Assembly: GCA_016781225.1 (NCBI GenBank) | Contig: JADDQT010000019.1 | Location: 1 to 16,408, forward strand | DNA length: 16,408 nucleotides | Direction of reading: 5' to 3' | Source: Actinomycetota bacterium | GTDB taxonomy: Bacteria > Actinomycetota > Acidimicrobiia > Acidimicrobiales > GCA-2861595 | Shown here: positions 4,872-11,969 of the stretch, in pieces | Position numbering within the stretch: the first letter of the stretch is position 1 | Layout of the letters: each line of letters begins with the position of its first letter | Notes under the pieces: generated by a model | The model's input: the letters and a program-made list of their open reading frames with translations, nothing else | Databases searched by the model: none | Told to the model about the DNA's origin: nothing | Made by a program: the position numbers and the translations under genes

Positions 4872-7355
4872 TCAGTGAAGGATGTCGTCGATGCGACCGA
4901 CGTACTCGTCGGCCAGCTTCTGGGCCTCGTCGTCGCTGGACCCCTCCGCCCACACATGTGTGACCTGCTCGTTCGGATCGGGGAGCACGAGGGCCCAGCC
5001 GTCGTCGTGGAGGACCTTGACCCCGTCCACGAGGACCAGTTCCCGGTCCTTCAACTGCTCGACCATTGTGCGCATCAGCATGCCCTTCTGTTCCCAGGGC
5101 GTATCCACGTCCTTCTGGGTCACGTGCACGTCGGGGGCCTGGCTCACCAGGTCGGAGAGGCTCTGCTCGGTCTGCGCCAACATGCCCAGCAGGTTGACGA
5201 GGGCTGCGGTGGCGTCGTAAGCGGGCAGGAAGGACGGGAAGATGAAGCCTCCCTCCTGACTGGCAGCGAGGGAGAGCTCTCCCTGGGACGCCACCTCCAT
5301 CAGATGCGGGGCCGAGAGCTTGGTCCAGGTGATCTCGGCACCCTTGGCCTCGCACAGCTCCTCGATGGCTCGGGACACCGAGACCGGAACCCCGATCTTG
5401 GGCTTCTCCTGCGTCTGGCCCACCAGGCTGACGAAGGCGAACAGGGCGTCGTCGTCGGACACCACGTTGCCCGCGTCGTCCACGAGGGTGACCTGCTCGC
5501 CGTCAGGGTCGATCACCGCGCCGAGGTTGGCGCCCGACGCCTGCACGAGCTCGCCCACCTTGGCCGCGTGCTCTGCTCGGTCGAACTCGGTGGCGCCCGC
5601 GGTGGAGGCGTACGGGTTCACCGACAGCACGTCGGCTCCGAGCTTGGCCAACACGTTGGGCATCACGAAGCTGGCCGTGCCGAACCCGTAGTCGAGCACA
5701 AACCGGTATCCGACCGAACGGATGGCGCCGGCATCGACGGTTGCCATCAGGGCTTCGGTGTAGTGCTCCAAGGTCCGGGCGGGGAAACCGATGTCACCCA
5801 TGTCGGCCGCCATGGCCCGGCGGAAGTCCTCGCGGTAGTAGAGGCGCTCGATCTTGCTCTGGACCGAGTCGGAGATGTCCACGCCCTCGTCGTCGAGGAA
5901 GCGGATCAGCACCGACTGGGGGTCCTTGGGATCGAGACGGACGGTGATTCCGCCCTGGCTGGTGCCCGAGCGCACCTGGAAGCGGGTGACGGGCACCGTG
6001 GCCACCTCGAGGTCGTCGACGTTGACCCCGGCTGCCGTGAGGCCCACCATCGCCGCCCGCTTGAGGGCCCGGGCGGCTCGGCTCGAGTCCCGGGAGGTGG
6101 TGACGGTGGCGCCCTTCTCCAGGTTCGTGGCGTAGGCCATGGCCAGACGCACCACCAGCTCCGGAGAGATGTCCACGTTGGCCAGGCCCGAAACGCCGAG
6201 GCGTCCGAACAGGTTACGGGCGCCCTGGGACTCCCAGACGATGGAGCTGTTGATGGTGGCGCCCGCCTCCACCGTCTTGAAGGGGTAGATCTTGACCCCC
6301 TGGTTGATCAAGGCGTGCGAGCCGATGAGGCACTGGTCGCCGATGACCACGCCTTCCTCGCATCGGGCGCCCTGGCGGAGGTCGCTGGCCCGGCACACCA
6401 CGGTGCCACGGAGGTTGACCGACGAGGCCAGGTACACGTTGTCGTGGACCACCGAGCGCTCGATGGTCACGTCGGGACCGACCTTGACGTTGGTGCCGAG
6501 CACGGTGTACTCGGACAGCTCGGCACCGGCTTCGACCTGGCAGTAGTCACCGATGACGGCCGGCCCGGTGACCTCGGCGTCGGGGTGGACCTCGGCGCCC
6601 TCGCCGAGCCACACCCCATCCTCCATCCGGAAACCCGGTATCTCCACCTCGACGGAGCCTTCGAGCACGTCACGGTGGGCGCCGGTGTAGGCCTCCAGCG
6701 TGCCCACGTCCTGCCAGTAGCCCTCCATCTCGTAGCCGAACATGGGCTTCTCCGCCTCGAGCAGGGCGGGGAAGACGTCGCCGGAGAAGTCGACCTCGCC
6801 TTCGCCGATGAAGTCGAAGATCTCGGGCTCGAGCACGTAGACCCCGGTGTTGACGGCGTCGCTGAACACCTCGCCCCATGACGGCTTCTCCAGGAAGCGC
6901 TCGATGGAGCCGTCATCGCGGGTGATGACGATCCCGAACTCCAAGGGGTTGTCCATGGCCTTGAGGCCGATGGTGACCAGGGCCTCCTTCTCCTCGTGGA
7001 AGGCAACGACCTTGGACAGGTCGGTGGAGGTGAGCACGTCGCCGGAGATCACGAGGAAGCGCTCGTCGAGCTTGTCCCGGGCGTTGAGCACCGAACCCGC
7101 GGTGCCCATCGGCGTCTCTTCCGTGGCGTAGGAGATGCTGACGCCGAACTCGGAGCCGTCGCCGAAGTAGTTGGTGATGACCTGGGGGTTCACCGCCAGG
7201 GTGACAACGATGTCCTCGAAGCCGTACTTCTTCAGCAGGCGCAGGATGTGCTCCATCATGGGCCTGTTGGCCACCGGGAGCATGGGCTTGGGGGTGTTGG
7301 AGGTGAGCGGGCGAAGCCGTGTGCCCGCGCCCCCGGCCATGATCACTGCCTTCAC
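4872..7355 (-). CDS. Sugar-nucleotide pyrophosphorylase (mannose-1-phosphate guanylyltransferase type) fused to a degenerate phosphomutase
   Basis: 827 residues. Residues 1-235 are a nucleotidyltransferase: VIMAGGAGTRLRPLT (4-18), PKPMLPV (22-28), FLEKPSWGEVF, NTGVYVLEPEIF, YWQDVGT. Residues about 240-385 are left-handed beta-helix hexapeptides. Residues about 395-827 have the fold pattern of PGM/PMM phosphomutases but lack key motifs: no SHNP phosphoserine loop (GGITVRLDPKDP at about 468-479), DPDGEQ instead of the DxDxDR metal loop, and LPDPNEQVTH instead of the RxSGTEP loop. Such fusions are known in actinobacteria and are annotated as mannose-1-phosphate guanylyltransferases for GDP-mannose and glycan synthesis; substrate is not provable here. 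GTG at 7355 is chosen because it begins the Rossmann strand and has AGGAG at 7364-7368. The frame stays open upstream, but that part overlaps pgsA. Confidence 0.88.
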   Translation of the reverse strand: MKAVIMAGGAGTRLRPLTSNTPKPMLPVANRPMMEHILRLLKKYGFEDIVVTLAVNPQVITNYFGDGSEFGVSISYATEETPMGTAGSVLNARDKLDERFLVISGDVLTSTDLSKVVAFHEEKEALVTIGLKAMDNPLEFGIVITRDDGSIERFLEKPSWGEVFSDAVNTGVYVLEPEIFDFIGEGEVDFSGDVFPALLEAEKPMFGYEMEGYWQDVGTLEAYTGAHRDVLEGSVEVEIPGFRMEDGVWLGEGAEVHPDAEVTGPAVIGDYCQVEAGAELSEYTVLGTNVKVGPDVTIERSVVHDNVYLASSVNLRGTVVCRASDLRQGARCEEGVVIGDQCLIGSHALINQGVKIYPFKTVEAGATINSSIVWESQGARNLFGRLGVSGLANVDISPELVVRLAMAYATNLEKGATVTTSRDSSRAARALKRAAMVGLTAAGVNVDDLEVATVPVTRFQVRSGTSQGGITVRLDPKDPQSVLIRFLDDEGVDISDSVQSKIERLYYREDFRRAMAADMGDIGFPARTLEHYTEALMATVDAGAIRSVGYRFVLDYGFGTASFVMPNVLAKLGADVLSVNPYASTAGATEFDRAEHAAKVGELVQASGANLGAVIDPDGEQVTLVDDAGNVVSDDDALFAFVSLVGQTQEKPKIGVPVSVSRAIEELCEAKGAEITWTKLSAPHLMEVASQGELSLAASQEGGFIFPSFLPAYDATAALVNLLGMLAQTEQSLSDLVSQAPDVHVTQKDVDTPWEQKGMLMRTMVEQLKDRELVLVDGVKVLHDDGWALVLPDPNEQVTHVWAEGSSDDEAQKLADEYVGRIDDILH

Positions 7356-7423
7356 GGTCTCTGCTCCTGGCGATAGGGAAGAGCCTGCCTTGTGGCCCTC
7401 TGAGTGGCTGAGTGGTGGTGTTG

Positions 7424-8035
7424 CTACCTGCGCCGGGAGCCTACCCGCCCCTTCCCCTGGCCACCCTTGCCGAGGGCGTCCTTGGCGAGGGGGACGTACC
7501 GGTACGCCGAGTAGTAGCTGAGCACCAGGCCGGGCAGGGCGCACAGCCAGGCCAGGGGCCGGGCCACTTCGTGCCACGGGGCCCCGCCGTCGGGGTTGGA
7601 CGCCAGGAACAGGGGGAAGGCCAGCATCAGTAGGAAGTTGCCCGCCTTGCCCACGAGCAGCACGTCGATGCGCCTGGCGCCCATCAGGCTGAGCACGATG
7701 CCCGCCACGCCGACGACCAGCTCCCTGGCCAGGGCCAGGATCCCCACCCAGGCGGGGATGGAGCCGTCCACGATGATGGCCACGCCGCCCACCCCGAGCA
7801 GGATCCGGTCGGCGGTGGGATCGAGGATCTTCCCAAGTTCCGACACCTGGTCGAAGTGCCGGGCGATGTAGCCGTCCACCCAGTCGCTGGCGCACAGCAC
7901 GGCCAGCAGCCAGGCGGCGGCGTGGCGGTTCTCCCGGCCGAACAGCAGCCAGAGGAACACTGGGATGAACAGGAGGCGAATCACGGAGAGGGCGTTCGGT
8001 ACCGTGAGGATGCGGTCCTCGCCCGTGCGCGCCAC
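7424..8035 (-). CDS. pgsA: CDP-alcohol phosphatidyltransferase, PgsA type
   Basis: 203-residue integral membrane enzyme that transfers a phosphatidyl group from a CDP-lipid to an alcohol (glycerol-3-phosphate or inositol-phosphate type acceptors). The complete signature DxxDGxxARx8Gx3Dx3D is present at residues 51-76 (SDWVDGYIARHFDQVSELGK followed by ILDPTADR). About five or six hydrophobic helices surround it (for example VIRLLFIPVFLWLLF, ILALARELVVGVAGIVLSL, FLLMLAFPLFLA). The C-terminus is basic and Gly-rich. GTG at 8035 gives the normal family length; no good Shine-Dalgarno precedes it, but a TAGACT -10-like box lies 7 bases upstream, so the mRNA may be leaderless. Exact acceptor (PgsA versus PgsA2 or PIP synthase) is not determined. 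Rv1822 pgsA2 occupies the same syntenic place in mycobacteria. Confidence 0.88.
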   Translation of the reverse strand: MARTGEDRILTVPNALSVIRLLFIPVFLWLLFGRENRHAAAWLLAVLCASDWVDGYIARHFDQVSELGKILDPTADRILLGVGGVAIIVDGSIPAWVGILALARELVVGVAGIVLSLMGARRIDVLLVGKAGNFLLMLAFPLFLASNPDGGAPWHEVARPLAWLCALPGLVLSYYSAYRYVPLAKDALGKGGQGKGRVGSRRR

Positions 8036-8042
8036 CTCCGGA

Positions 8043-8048
8043 AGTCTA
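8043..8048 (-). promoter_or_regulatory. Candidate -10 box (TAGACT) for leaderless pgsA transcript
   Basis: TAGACT on the minus strand fits the actinobacterial TANNNT -10 consensus. Seven bases separate it from the GTG at 8035, so transcription would start at or near the start codon. This explains the missing Shine-Dalgarno. No clear -35 hexamer. Confidence 0.45.
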
Positions 8049-8066
8049 CTTAGGTGGACGGCTTTG

Positions 8067-8078
8067 AGAGGCGCCTCT
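8067..8078. promoter_or_regulatory. 12-bp perfect palindrome in the divergent promoter (possible operator)
   Basis: AGAGGCGCCTCT is perfectly self-complementary. It lies about 32-43 bases upstream of the proposed pgsA start point, overlapping its -35 region, and 46-57 upstream of the Dabb gene start point. Regulator unknown. Confidence 0.3.
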
Positions 8079-8111
8079 GTCGGTTGCTCAGGACCCAAGG
8101 CGCCAGCTTCG

Positions 8112-8117
8112 TAGTAT
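8112..8117 (+). promoter_or_regulatory. Candidate -10 box (TAGTAT) for leaderless Dabb-gene transcript
   Basis: TAGTAT matches TANNNT well and ends 6 bases before the GTG at 8124, the arrangement of leaderless actinobacterial genes. A TTGCTC at 8084-8089 is too distant (22 bases) for a standard -35. Confidence 0.5.
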
Positions 8118-8123
8118 GAGCCA

Positions 8124-8417
8124 GTGTTCCGCCACGTGGCCCTCTTTCGCTGGAAGGACGCCACCACCGACGAGCAGCGGCAGCAGATCAGCGCCGGTCT
8201 GGCCGAGCTGCCCTCTCTCATCGCCGAGGTGCGCGACTACCAGTTCGGCCCCGATGCCGGGCTGCTGGAGAGCAGCTGGGACTTTGCCGTCGTGGCCGAG
8301 TTCGACGATGCAGACGGCTGGCGCTCCTACCGGGAGCACCCCGCCCACCAGCGCGTAGTGGCCGAGCACATCGGGCCGGCCGCCGCCGAGCGAGCGTCCG
8401 TCCAGTTCGAGAGCTGA
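8124..8417 (+). CDS. Stress-responsive alpha/beta-barrel (Dabb) domain protein
   Basis: 97-residue single-domain protein. It begins FRHVALFRWKDATTDEQRQQ and has ALFRW, the DYQFGPDAGL segment, WDFAVVAEFDDADGWRSYRE and HPAHQRVVAEHIGP, the standard order of the Dabb family (dimeric ferredoxin-like barrel). Members include plant stress proteins and polyketide cyclase-like enzymes; bacterial members mostly have no assigned reaction. GTG at 8124 gives a start at the first beta strand and is probably leaderless (TAGTAT six bases upstream). It is divergent from pgsA and 47 bases upstream of the SIS-like gene on the same strand. Confidence 0.85.
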   Translation: MFRHVALFRWKDATTDEQRQQISAGLAELPSLIAEVRDYQFGPDAGLLESSWDFAVVAEFDDADGWRSYREHPAHQRVVAEHIGPAAAERASVQFES

Positions 8418-8464
8418 CCGGTATTCCTGCTAAAGCGCGGGCCGCGAAGTGCCGATGAACGCCT

Positions 8465-9037
8465 GTGAACGTCCGTGACCTCGCGTCCCTGAGGCGGCTC
8501 CTCCCCGGTGGCCGCTTCCACGACGAGGTGGTCGAGTTCTCGAGCGCCCTCGGTCAGGCGCCCAAGTCTGTCGGGGAGCTGCTACTGGTCGGAACCGAGG
8601 TGCACGAGCCGTGGCACTTCGCCGCCCACCTCGGTGACGAAGCCCGTTGGAACGGGCGGCCGGAGCTGGCTCCCACCCTCGTGCGCTGGCAGGTCCCGCC
8701 CGGGGCCCGTCCCCACCTCTCCATCGGCCTGGAGCGGCTCGAGGCGGTGCGGGCCAACGAGGCACTGCTGGTGGTCTCCCCCGACGCGGCCGCCGAGCAG
8801 CTCCTGGACCGGGTGGAGGACGCCCGCCGCTGTGGCGCCGTCGTGCTGGCCATGGAGACGGACGACCCCGATCTTCGTGGCCTGGCGCACGAGACCCTCA
8901 CGGTGCCCACGTCACCCGACGTGTCCTACCTCGACGTGGCTCAGCACGTGATCAGCGCCACTGCCCCTGCCGGGCAGTTCCCCCGCCGCTCGGTTCGGTC
9001 CCGCCTGGCGCGGATGCTGGAGCGCTCTCAGGCCTGA
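8465..9037 (+). CDS. Uncharacterised protein resembling a SIS (sugar isomerase) domain
   Basis: 190 residues starting at GTG 8465 (VNVRDLASLRRLLPGGRFHD). I do not recognise a named family with certainty. Residues about 98-160 read ALLVVSPDAAAEQLLDRVED-ARRCGAVVLAMETDDPDLR-GLAHETLTVP, which has the strand-helix-strand pattern of the second half of SIS domains (loss or gain of phosphosugar binding, the 'GA.vlai...' strand and the '..ad..l.vp' end). Residues 30-95 (LGQAPKSVGELLLVGTEVHE and following) could be the first half. The C-terminus is basic (RRSVRSRLARMLERSQA). It ends in a 10-base tail-to-tail overlap with the DUF983 gene. Role in phosphosugar sensing is inference only. Confidence 0.72.
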   Translation: MNVRDLASLRRLLPGGRFHDEVVEFSSALGQAPKSVGELLLVGTEVHEPWHFAAHLGDEARWNGRPELAPTLVRWQVPPGARPHLSIGLERLEAVRANEALLVVSPDAAAEQLLDRVEDARRCGAVVLAMETDDPDLRGLAHETLTVPTSPDVSYLDVAQHVISATAPAGQFPRRSVRSRLARMLERSQA

Positions 9038-9468
9038 CCCCTGCCGGCTGGCCCCTCCTCGCCCTCGTCCCTCGGCACCGGCCGCATGGCCAGGTCGATC
9101 GCCATCCAGATGGTGCGGGAGAACGGGAAGAAGAGCACGGGGAGTACCAGGGAGATGATCCCTCCCACCACGAGCACGGGCACCAGGGACGTCCCTGGGT
9201 CGGCGGTGATGCGCAGCACGTAGATCATCAGGGCCAACGCGAGGAGCCCCTCGGTTACGGCAAGGTTGATCACGTAGCCGCCGAGGAAGAAGTCGTTCTC
9301 CCGTTCGAGGCGAAGGCGGCAGCTCGGGCAGCGCTCCTGGAGGCGGAACCAGGAGGCGAATATCCCGCCCGAGCCGCAGCGGGGACAGTGGCGGGCCATG
9401 CCCCGCAGCAGCATGCGCGTCACGCTGGCCTTGGCGACCGTCCCACGGCGGGAAACCGGAGCCGGCAT
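9028..9468 (-). CDS. DUF983 family membrane protein with zinc-finger-like Cys pairs
   Basis: 146 residues. A CxxC pair (CPRCGSGGIF, Cys 28 and 31) and a second pair (CPSC, Cys 47 and 50) precede two or three hydrophobic helices (VINLAVTEGLLALALMIYVL and SLVPVLVVGGIISLVLPVLF), ending in a charged cytoplasmic tail. The order CPRCGxGxxF-CpxC-two helices is diagnostic of DUF983, whose function is unknown. ATG at 9468 is the outermost start; the ATG or TTG codons around residues 19-24, close to the first Cys pair, are alternatives. It follows pilT on the same strand by 36 bases and overlaps the SIS-like gene end by 10 bases. Confidence 0.85.
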   Translation of the reverse strand: MPAPVSRRGTVAKASVTRMLLRGMARHCPRCGSGGIFASWFRLQERCPSCRLRLERENDFFLGGYVINLAVTEGLLALALMIYVLRITADPGTSLVPVLVVGGIISLVLPVLFFPFSRTIWMAIDLAMRPVPRDEGEEGPAGRGQA

Positions 9469-9504
9469 GGCTCCAAGCTACTGGCGCGCCTCGCGCCGGC
9501 CCGC

Positions 9505-10604
9505 TCAGCGGTGTGCGAGCAGGCCCTGCCTTCGAAGCGACACCGTGAGGTCGTGTGGCCTGGTGGCGGCCGAGAGGGCGTCGCGGAGGTCGATCACCTC
9601 GTCCTCGTACAGCGAGGCCAGAGACTGGTCGAACGTCTGCATGCCGTAGTACTCGCTGTCGGCAACGATCTCGGTCACGCCGTCCTTGGTGGTGGGGTCG
9701 AGGATGCAGCGCTGGACCCGGCCGTTGACGATCATCACCTCGACGGCGGGCACACGCTCGGCGCCCCCGGCGGCCTTCACCAGCCGCTGGCAGATGGTGC
9801 CCTTCAGCGTCTCAGCCAGCACCAGGCGGATCTGGTGGCGCTGGTCGTCGGGGAACAGCTCCACTATGCGGTTCACCGTCTCGGCCGCGTCGGTGGTATG
9901 GAGGCTGGAGAGCACGAGGTGGCCGGTCTCGGCCGCCGTGAGCGCGGCGGCGACGGTCCGGCGATCGCGCATCTCCCCCACCACGATCACGTCCGGGTCC
10001 TCCCGCACCACAGCCCGCATCCCGGTGGCGAAGTCGGGCACGTCGACGCCGATCTCGCGCTGGCTCACCCACGCCCGCTGGTCCCGGTGGAGGATCTCGA
10101 TCGGGTCTTCCAGGGTGACGATGTGCACGGGCCTCGTCCGGTTGATGTGGTCCACCATGGCACCGAGGGTGGACGTCTTTCCCGAGCCCGTGGGCCCGCA
10201 CACCAGCACCAGGCCCCGTTGCTGGTCGGCCAGACGCATGGTGACGGGCGGCATGCGGAGCTGCTCCACCGTGCGCGCGCGTCGAGCACCCGTCGCAGCA
10301 CGAGGGCGACGTCGCCGCGTTGGCGGTAGGCGTGAGCGCGGAATCGTGCGCCCGTCGTCGAGGTGTAGGCCGTGTCGGCGTCGCCATCGGTGGCGAGGTG
10401 CTCGGTCAGATGGGCGGGCACCACGGCGCTCACCATCTGGTCCACGTCGGTGACGCTCAGGGGGTCGTAGCCGGGCAACACCCGTAGGTCACCATGGACC
10501 CGGGCGCGGGCCGGACTCCCCGGCCGCAGATGAAGGTCGGAGCCGCCCAAGGTGTCGAGGGTGAGGAGCATCGTGTCCAGGGCGCTGCTCGTCACTCGAC
10601 TCAT
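9505..10604 (-). pseudogene. pilT: PilT-type twitching-motility ATPase, split by one frameshift in a GC run
   Basis: Hexameric secretion ATPase that powers type IV pilus retraction. N-terminal part, 10604 to about 10275: TLGGSDLHLRPGSPARARVH, then ARFRAHAYRQRGDVALVLRR. C-terminal part, from about 10273 to the stop at 9505: TVEQLRMPPVTMRL, Walker A CGPTGSGKTS, ILHRD, TLEDPIE (Asp box), VVGEMRDRRTVAAAL (Walker B region), VLSSLHTTDAAETVNRIVEL (His box), ending SLRRQGLLAHR. The two halves are in different frames and join at GCGCGCGC near 10273-10281; one added base or loss of one GC unit would restore a continuous protein of about 366 residues. No other pilus genes are in the window. It starts with an ATGA overlap on the small ORF 10601-10756. 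It may be intact in the cell if the shift is a sequencing error. Confidence 0.88.
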
Positions 10605-10756
10605 GGCTGCGCCTCATGACCAGCGCGCCGGTCGCCTCGCCGGTGCTCCGGCCTCCTGCGCTCACCTTCCCGTCGGTCGGAGTCGCCCCGACGGCGGGCG
10701 ATGAACACCTCGGGCTCACGCTCGGCCCACGTGGCCACCCTGAACTGGCTCTCCAC
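10601..10756 (-). CDS. Small ORF (51 residues), Arg/Glu-rich, coupled to pilT
   Basis: Starts at GTG 10756 with a strong AGGAGG at 10762-10767 (5-base spacing) and stops at the TGA that overlaps the pilT ATG (ATGA). Translation begins VESQFRVATWAEREPEVFIA and continues RRRGDSDRREGERRRPEHRR, very basic and probably disordered. GC at third codon positions is high in the first half, as in real genes of this genome. No family recognised. The Shine-Dalgarno and the ATGA junction are the evidence for a real gene, possibly a leader for translational coupling of pilT. It could still be chance. Confidence 0.45.
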   Translation of the reverse strand: MESQFRVATWAEREPEVFIARRRGDSDRREGERRRPEHRRGDRRAGHEAQP

Positions 10757-10884
10757 TCTGGCCTCCTGGTCCGTGCCGAGGCTCGTCCTCGGGCGGGGCT
10801 ACAGGATCGGCGCCACGGAGTGGTGTCAAGGGCACGCTGGGAAGTATTCACTTGAGGCCGCTACGGCGGACCGAGCTGGGTAGG

Positions 10885-10907
10885 TCGGGGCCCGTGAGGG
10901 GCCCCGA
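10885..10907 (-). terminator. Hairpin terminator after the first Hsp20 gene
   Basis: Inverted repeat TCGGGGCCC (10885-10893) and GGGCCCCGA (10899-10907) with a 5-base loop, directly abutting the TGA stop of the Hsp20 gene at 10908. No T-tract. Between it and the small ORF start (10757-10884) I see no gene and no clear promoter. Confidence 0.65.
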
Positions 10908-11360
10908 TCACTTGACCGGGATTCGCCGGGGACGGTCGGCCTCGACCTTGGGCACCCGGATGCTGAGCACCCCTTCGTTAAGGGACGCCTCGACCTGGTC
11001 CTCGGCGAGGTCACTGGGGAGCACCACCTCGTAGTGGAACCGGCCCACGGTGCGGGTCTGTCGGCGAAGGATGCCAACTCGCTCCCGCTCCTTGCGCTCA
11101 CCCGACACGGTGAGGCGGCGGCCCGCCACCTCCACGTCCAAGTCGTCCCCCCTGACCCCGGGCAGCTCGACCTCCACCAGGTAGGCGTCGTCGCTCTCCT
11201 CCACGTCGGCGAGGGGGGTGAAGCCCTCCCCCATCAGCGACGGGAGGGACCCCCGGTTGCCCAGGTAGTCGTGCAGCTGCTCATTCAGGCGGTTGATCTG
11301 GGCGACCGGGTCCCATCGGCTCGAACTCTCTTCATTGTTGTGGCGAATCGGAAGGGCCAT
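10908..11360 (-). CDS. Hsp20/alpha-crystallin family small heat-shock protein (copy 1)
   Basis: 150-residue ATP-independent holdase that binds unfolding proteins under stress. N-terminal region ARWDPVAQINRLNEQL-like (RWDPVAQINRLNEQLHDYLG) and the alpha-crystallin domain at about 47-143: LADVEESDDAYLVEVELPGV, DDLDVEVAGRRLTVSGERK, GRFHYEVVLP, VEASLNEGVLSIRVPKVE. The C-terminal RRIPVK includes an IxV-like anchor. ATG at 11360 is preceded by GGAGG at about 11371-11375. It lies 100 bases downstream of the second Hsp20 gene, with a hairpin between them, and is only distantly similar to it, so these are not a recent duplication. Confidence 0.92.
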   Translation of the reverse strand: MALPIRHNNEESSSRWDPVAQINRLNEQLHDYLGNRGSLPSLMGEGFTPLADVEESDDAYLVEVELPGVRGDDLDVEVAGRRLTVSGERKERERVGILRRQTRTVGRFHYEVVLPSDLAEDQVEASLNEGVLSIRVPKVEADRPRRIPVK

Positions 11361-11422
11361 GCTTTCGCAACCTCCATGCTGCTGGTCTGATCCTGTGTGG
11401 ACTGGTTGGTGAAGCCACCGAT

Positions 11423-11447
11423 CCGGCGGGGACGGTGTCCCCGCCGG
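11423..11447 (-). terminator. GC-rich hairpin between the two Hsp20 genes
   Basis: Perfect 11-bp inverted repeat, arms CCGGCGGGGAC (11423-11433) and 11437-11447, with a 3-base loop, about 14 bases beyond the upstream Hsp20 stop. It may end transcription or stabilise a processed mRNA end, giving different levels of the two chaperones. Confidence 0.6.
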
Positions 11448-11460
11448 CCACCGCCGTGGC

Positions 11461-11889
11461 TCAGGCCGCGGCGCCTGTATCGATGGCTCGCCGGCCGCCG
11501 CTGGTGATCTCCACGCGGCGGGGCTTGGCCGCCTCCGCTACGGGGACGGTGACGGTGAGCACGCCCTGCTCGTAGTGGGCCTCCAGGGCATCGGCGTCCA
11601 GGCCCTGCCCCAGGAAGAGCTGGCGGTAGAAGCTGCCCCGTGGCCGCTCGGCCACCAGCCACTCCTCGTCCTCCCCACGGGCGATGGGGCGCTCGGCTCG
11701 CACCGTCAACACGTCCTTCTCCACACTGACCTCGATGGCGTCACGGTCCACGCCGGGGAGGTCGAAGTTCACCACCACCTGGTCGCCGTGGCGGTAGGCG
11801 TCCATCGCCATGGTCGGCAGCAGGCCCGGACCGCCTACCTGCTTGGTGAGCCGGTCGAGCTCACGGAAGGGATCGAATCGCATGAGCAT
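11461..11889 (-). CDS. Hsp20/alpha-crystallin family small heat-shock protein (copy 2)
   Basis: 142-residue small heat-shock protein. It starts MLMRFDPFRELDRLTKQVGG, the common actinobacterial Hsp20 N-terminus. The alpha-crystallin domain (about 28-130) has DAYRHGDQVVVNFDLPGVDR, AIEVSVEKDVLTVRAER, GSFYRQLFLG, and the conserved LEAHYEQGVLTVTVPVAE block. ATG at 11889 has AGAGGTG 7-8 bases upstream; ATG at 11883 with GAGGA is an alternative. First gene of the Hsp20 pair. The 80-base upstream gap holds a possible extracytoplasmic/SigH-like promoter (GGAAT, 18 bases, GTC), weakly supported; no CIRCE or HAIR operator was found. Confidence 0.92.
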   Translation of the reverse strand: MLMRFDPFRELDRLTKQVGGPGLLPTMAMDAYRHGDQVVVNFDLPGVDRDAIEVSVEKDVLTVRAERPIARGEDEEWLVAERPRGSFYRQLFLGQGLDADALEAHYEQGVLTVTVPVAEAAKPRRVEITSGGRRAIDTGAAA

Positions 11890-11969
11890 TCCTCGTCACC
11901 TCTTTTCGCTATTCATTCCTCCTTCTTCGACGTCCATGGTTGACAAGACGCGACTCACATTTATTCCCT

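Noticed and set aside
4875..6881. A 668-residue plus-strand open frame opposite the pyrophosphorylase/phosphomutase fusion.
   Set aside because: Its product is His/Val/Gly/Leu-rich low-complexity sequence typical of the antisense of a high-GC gene; the minus strand has clear domain motifs.
8647..10329. A 560-residue plus-strand open frame over the SIS-like, DUF983 and pilT genes.
   Set aside because: It crosses three recognisable genes in other frames, has no domain signal and no homology-like blocks.
10820..10860. TCAAG ... CTTGA inverted pair, like a HAIR element for HspR near the Hsp20 genes.
   Set aside because: Spacing is about 20 bases rather than 7 and it lies downstream, not upstream, of the Hsp20 genes.
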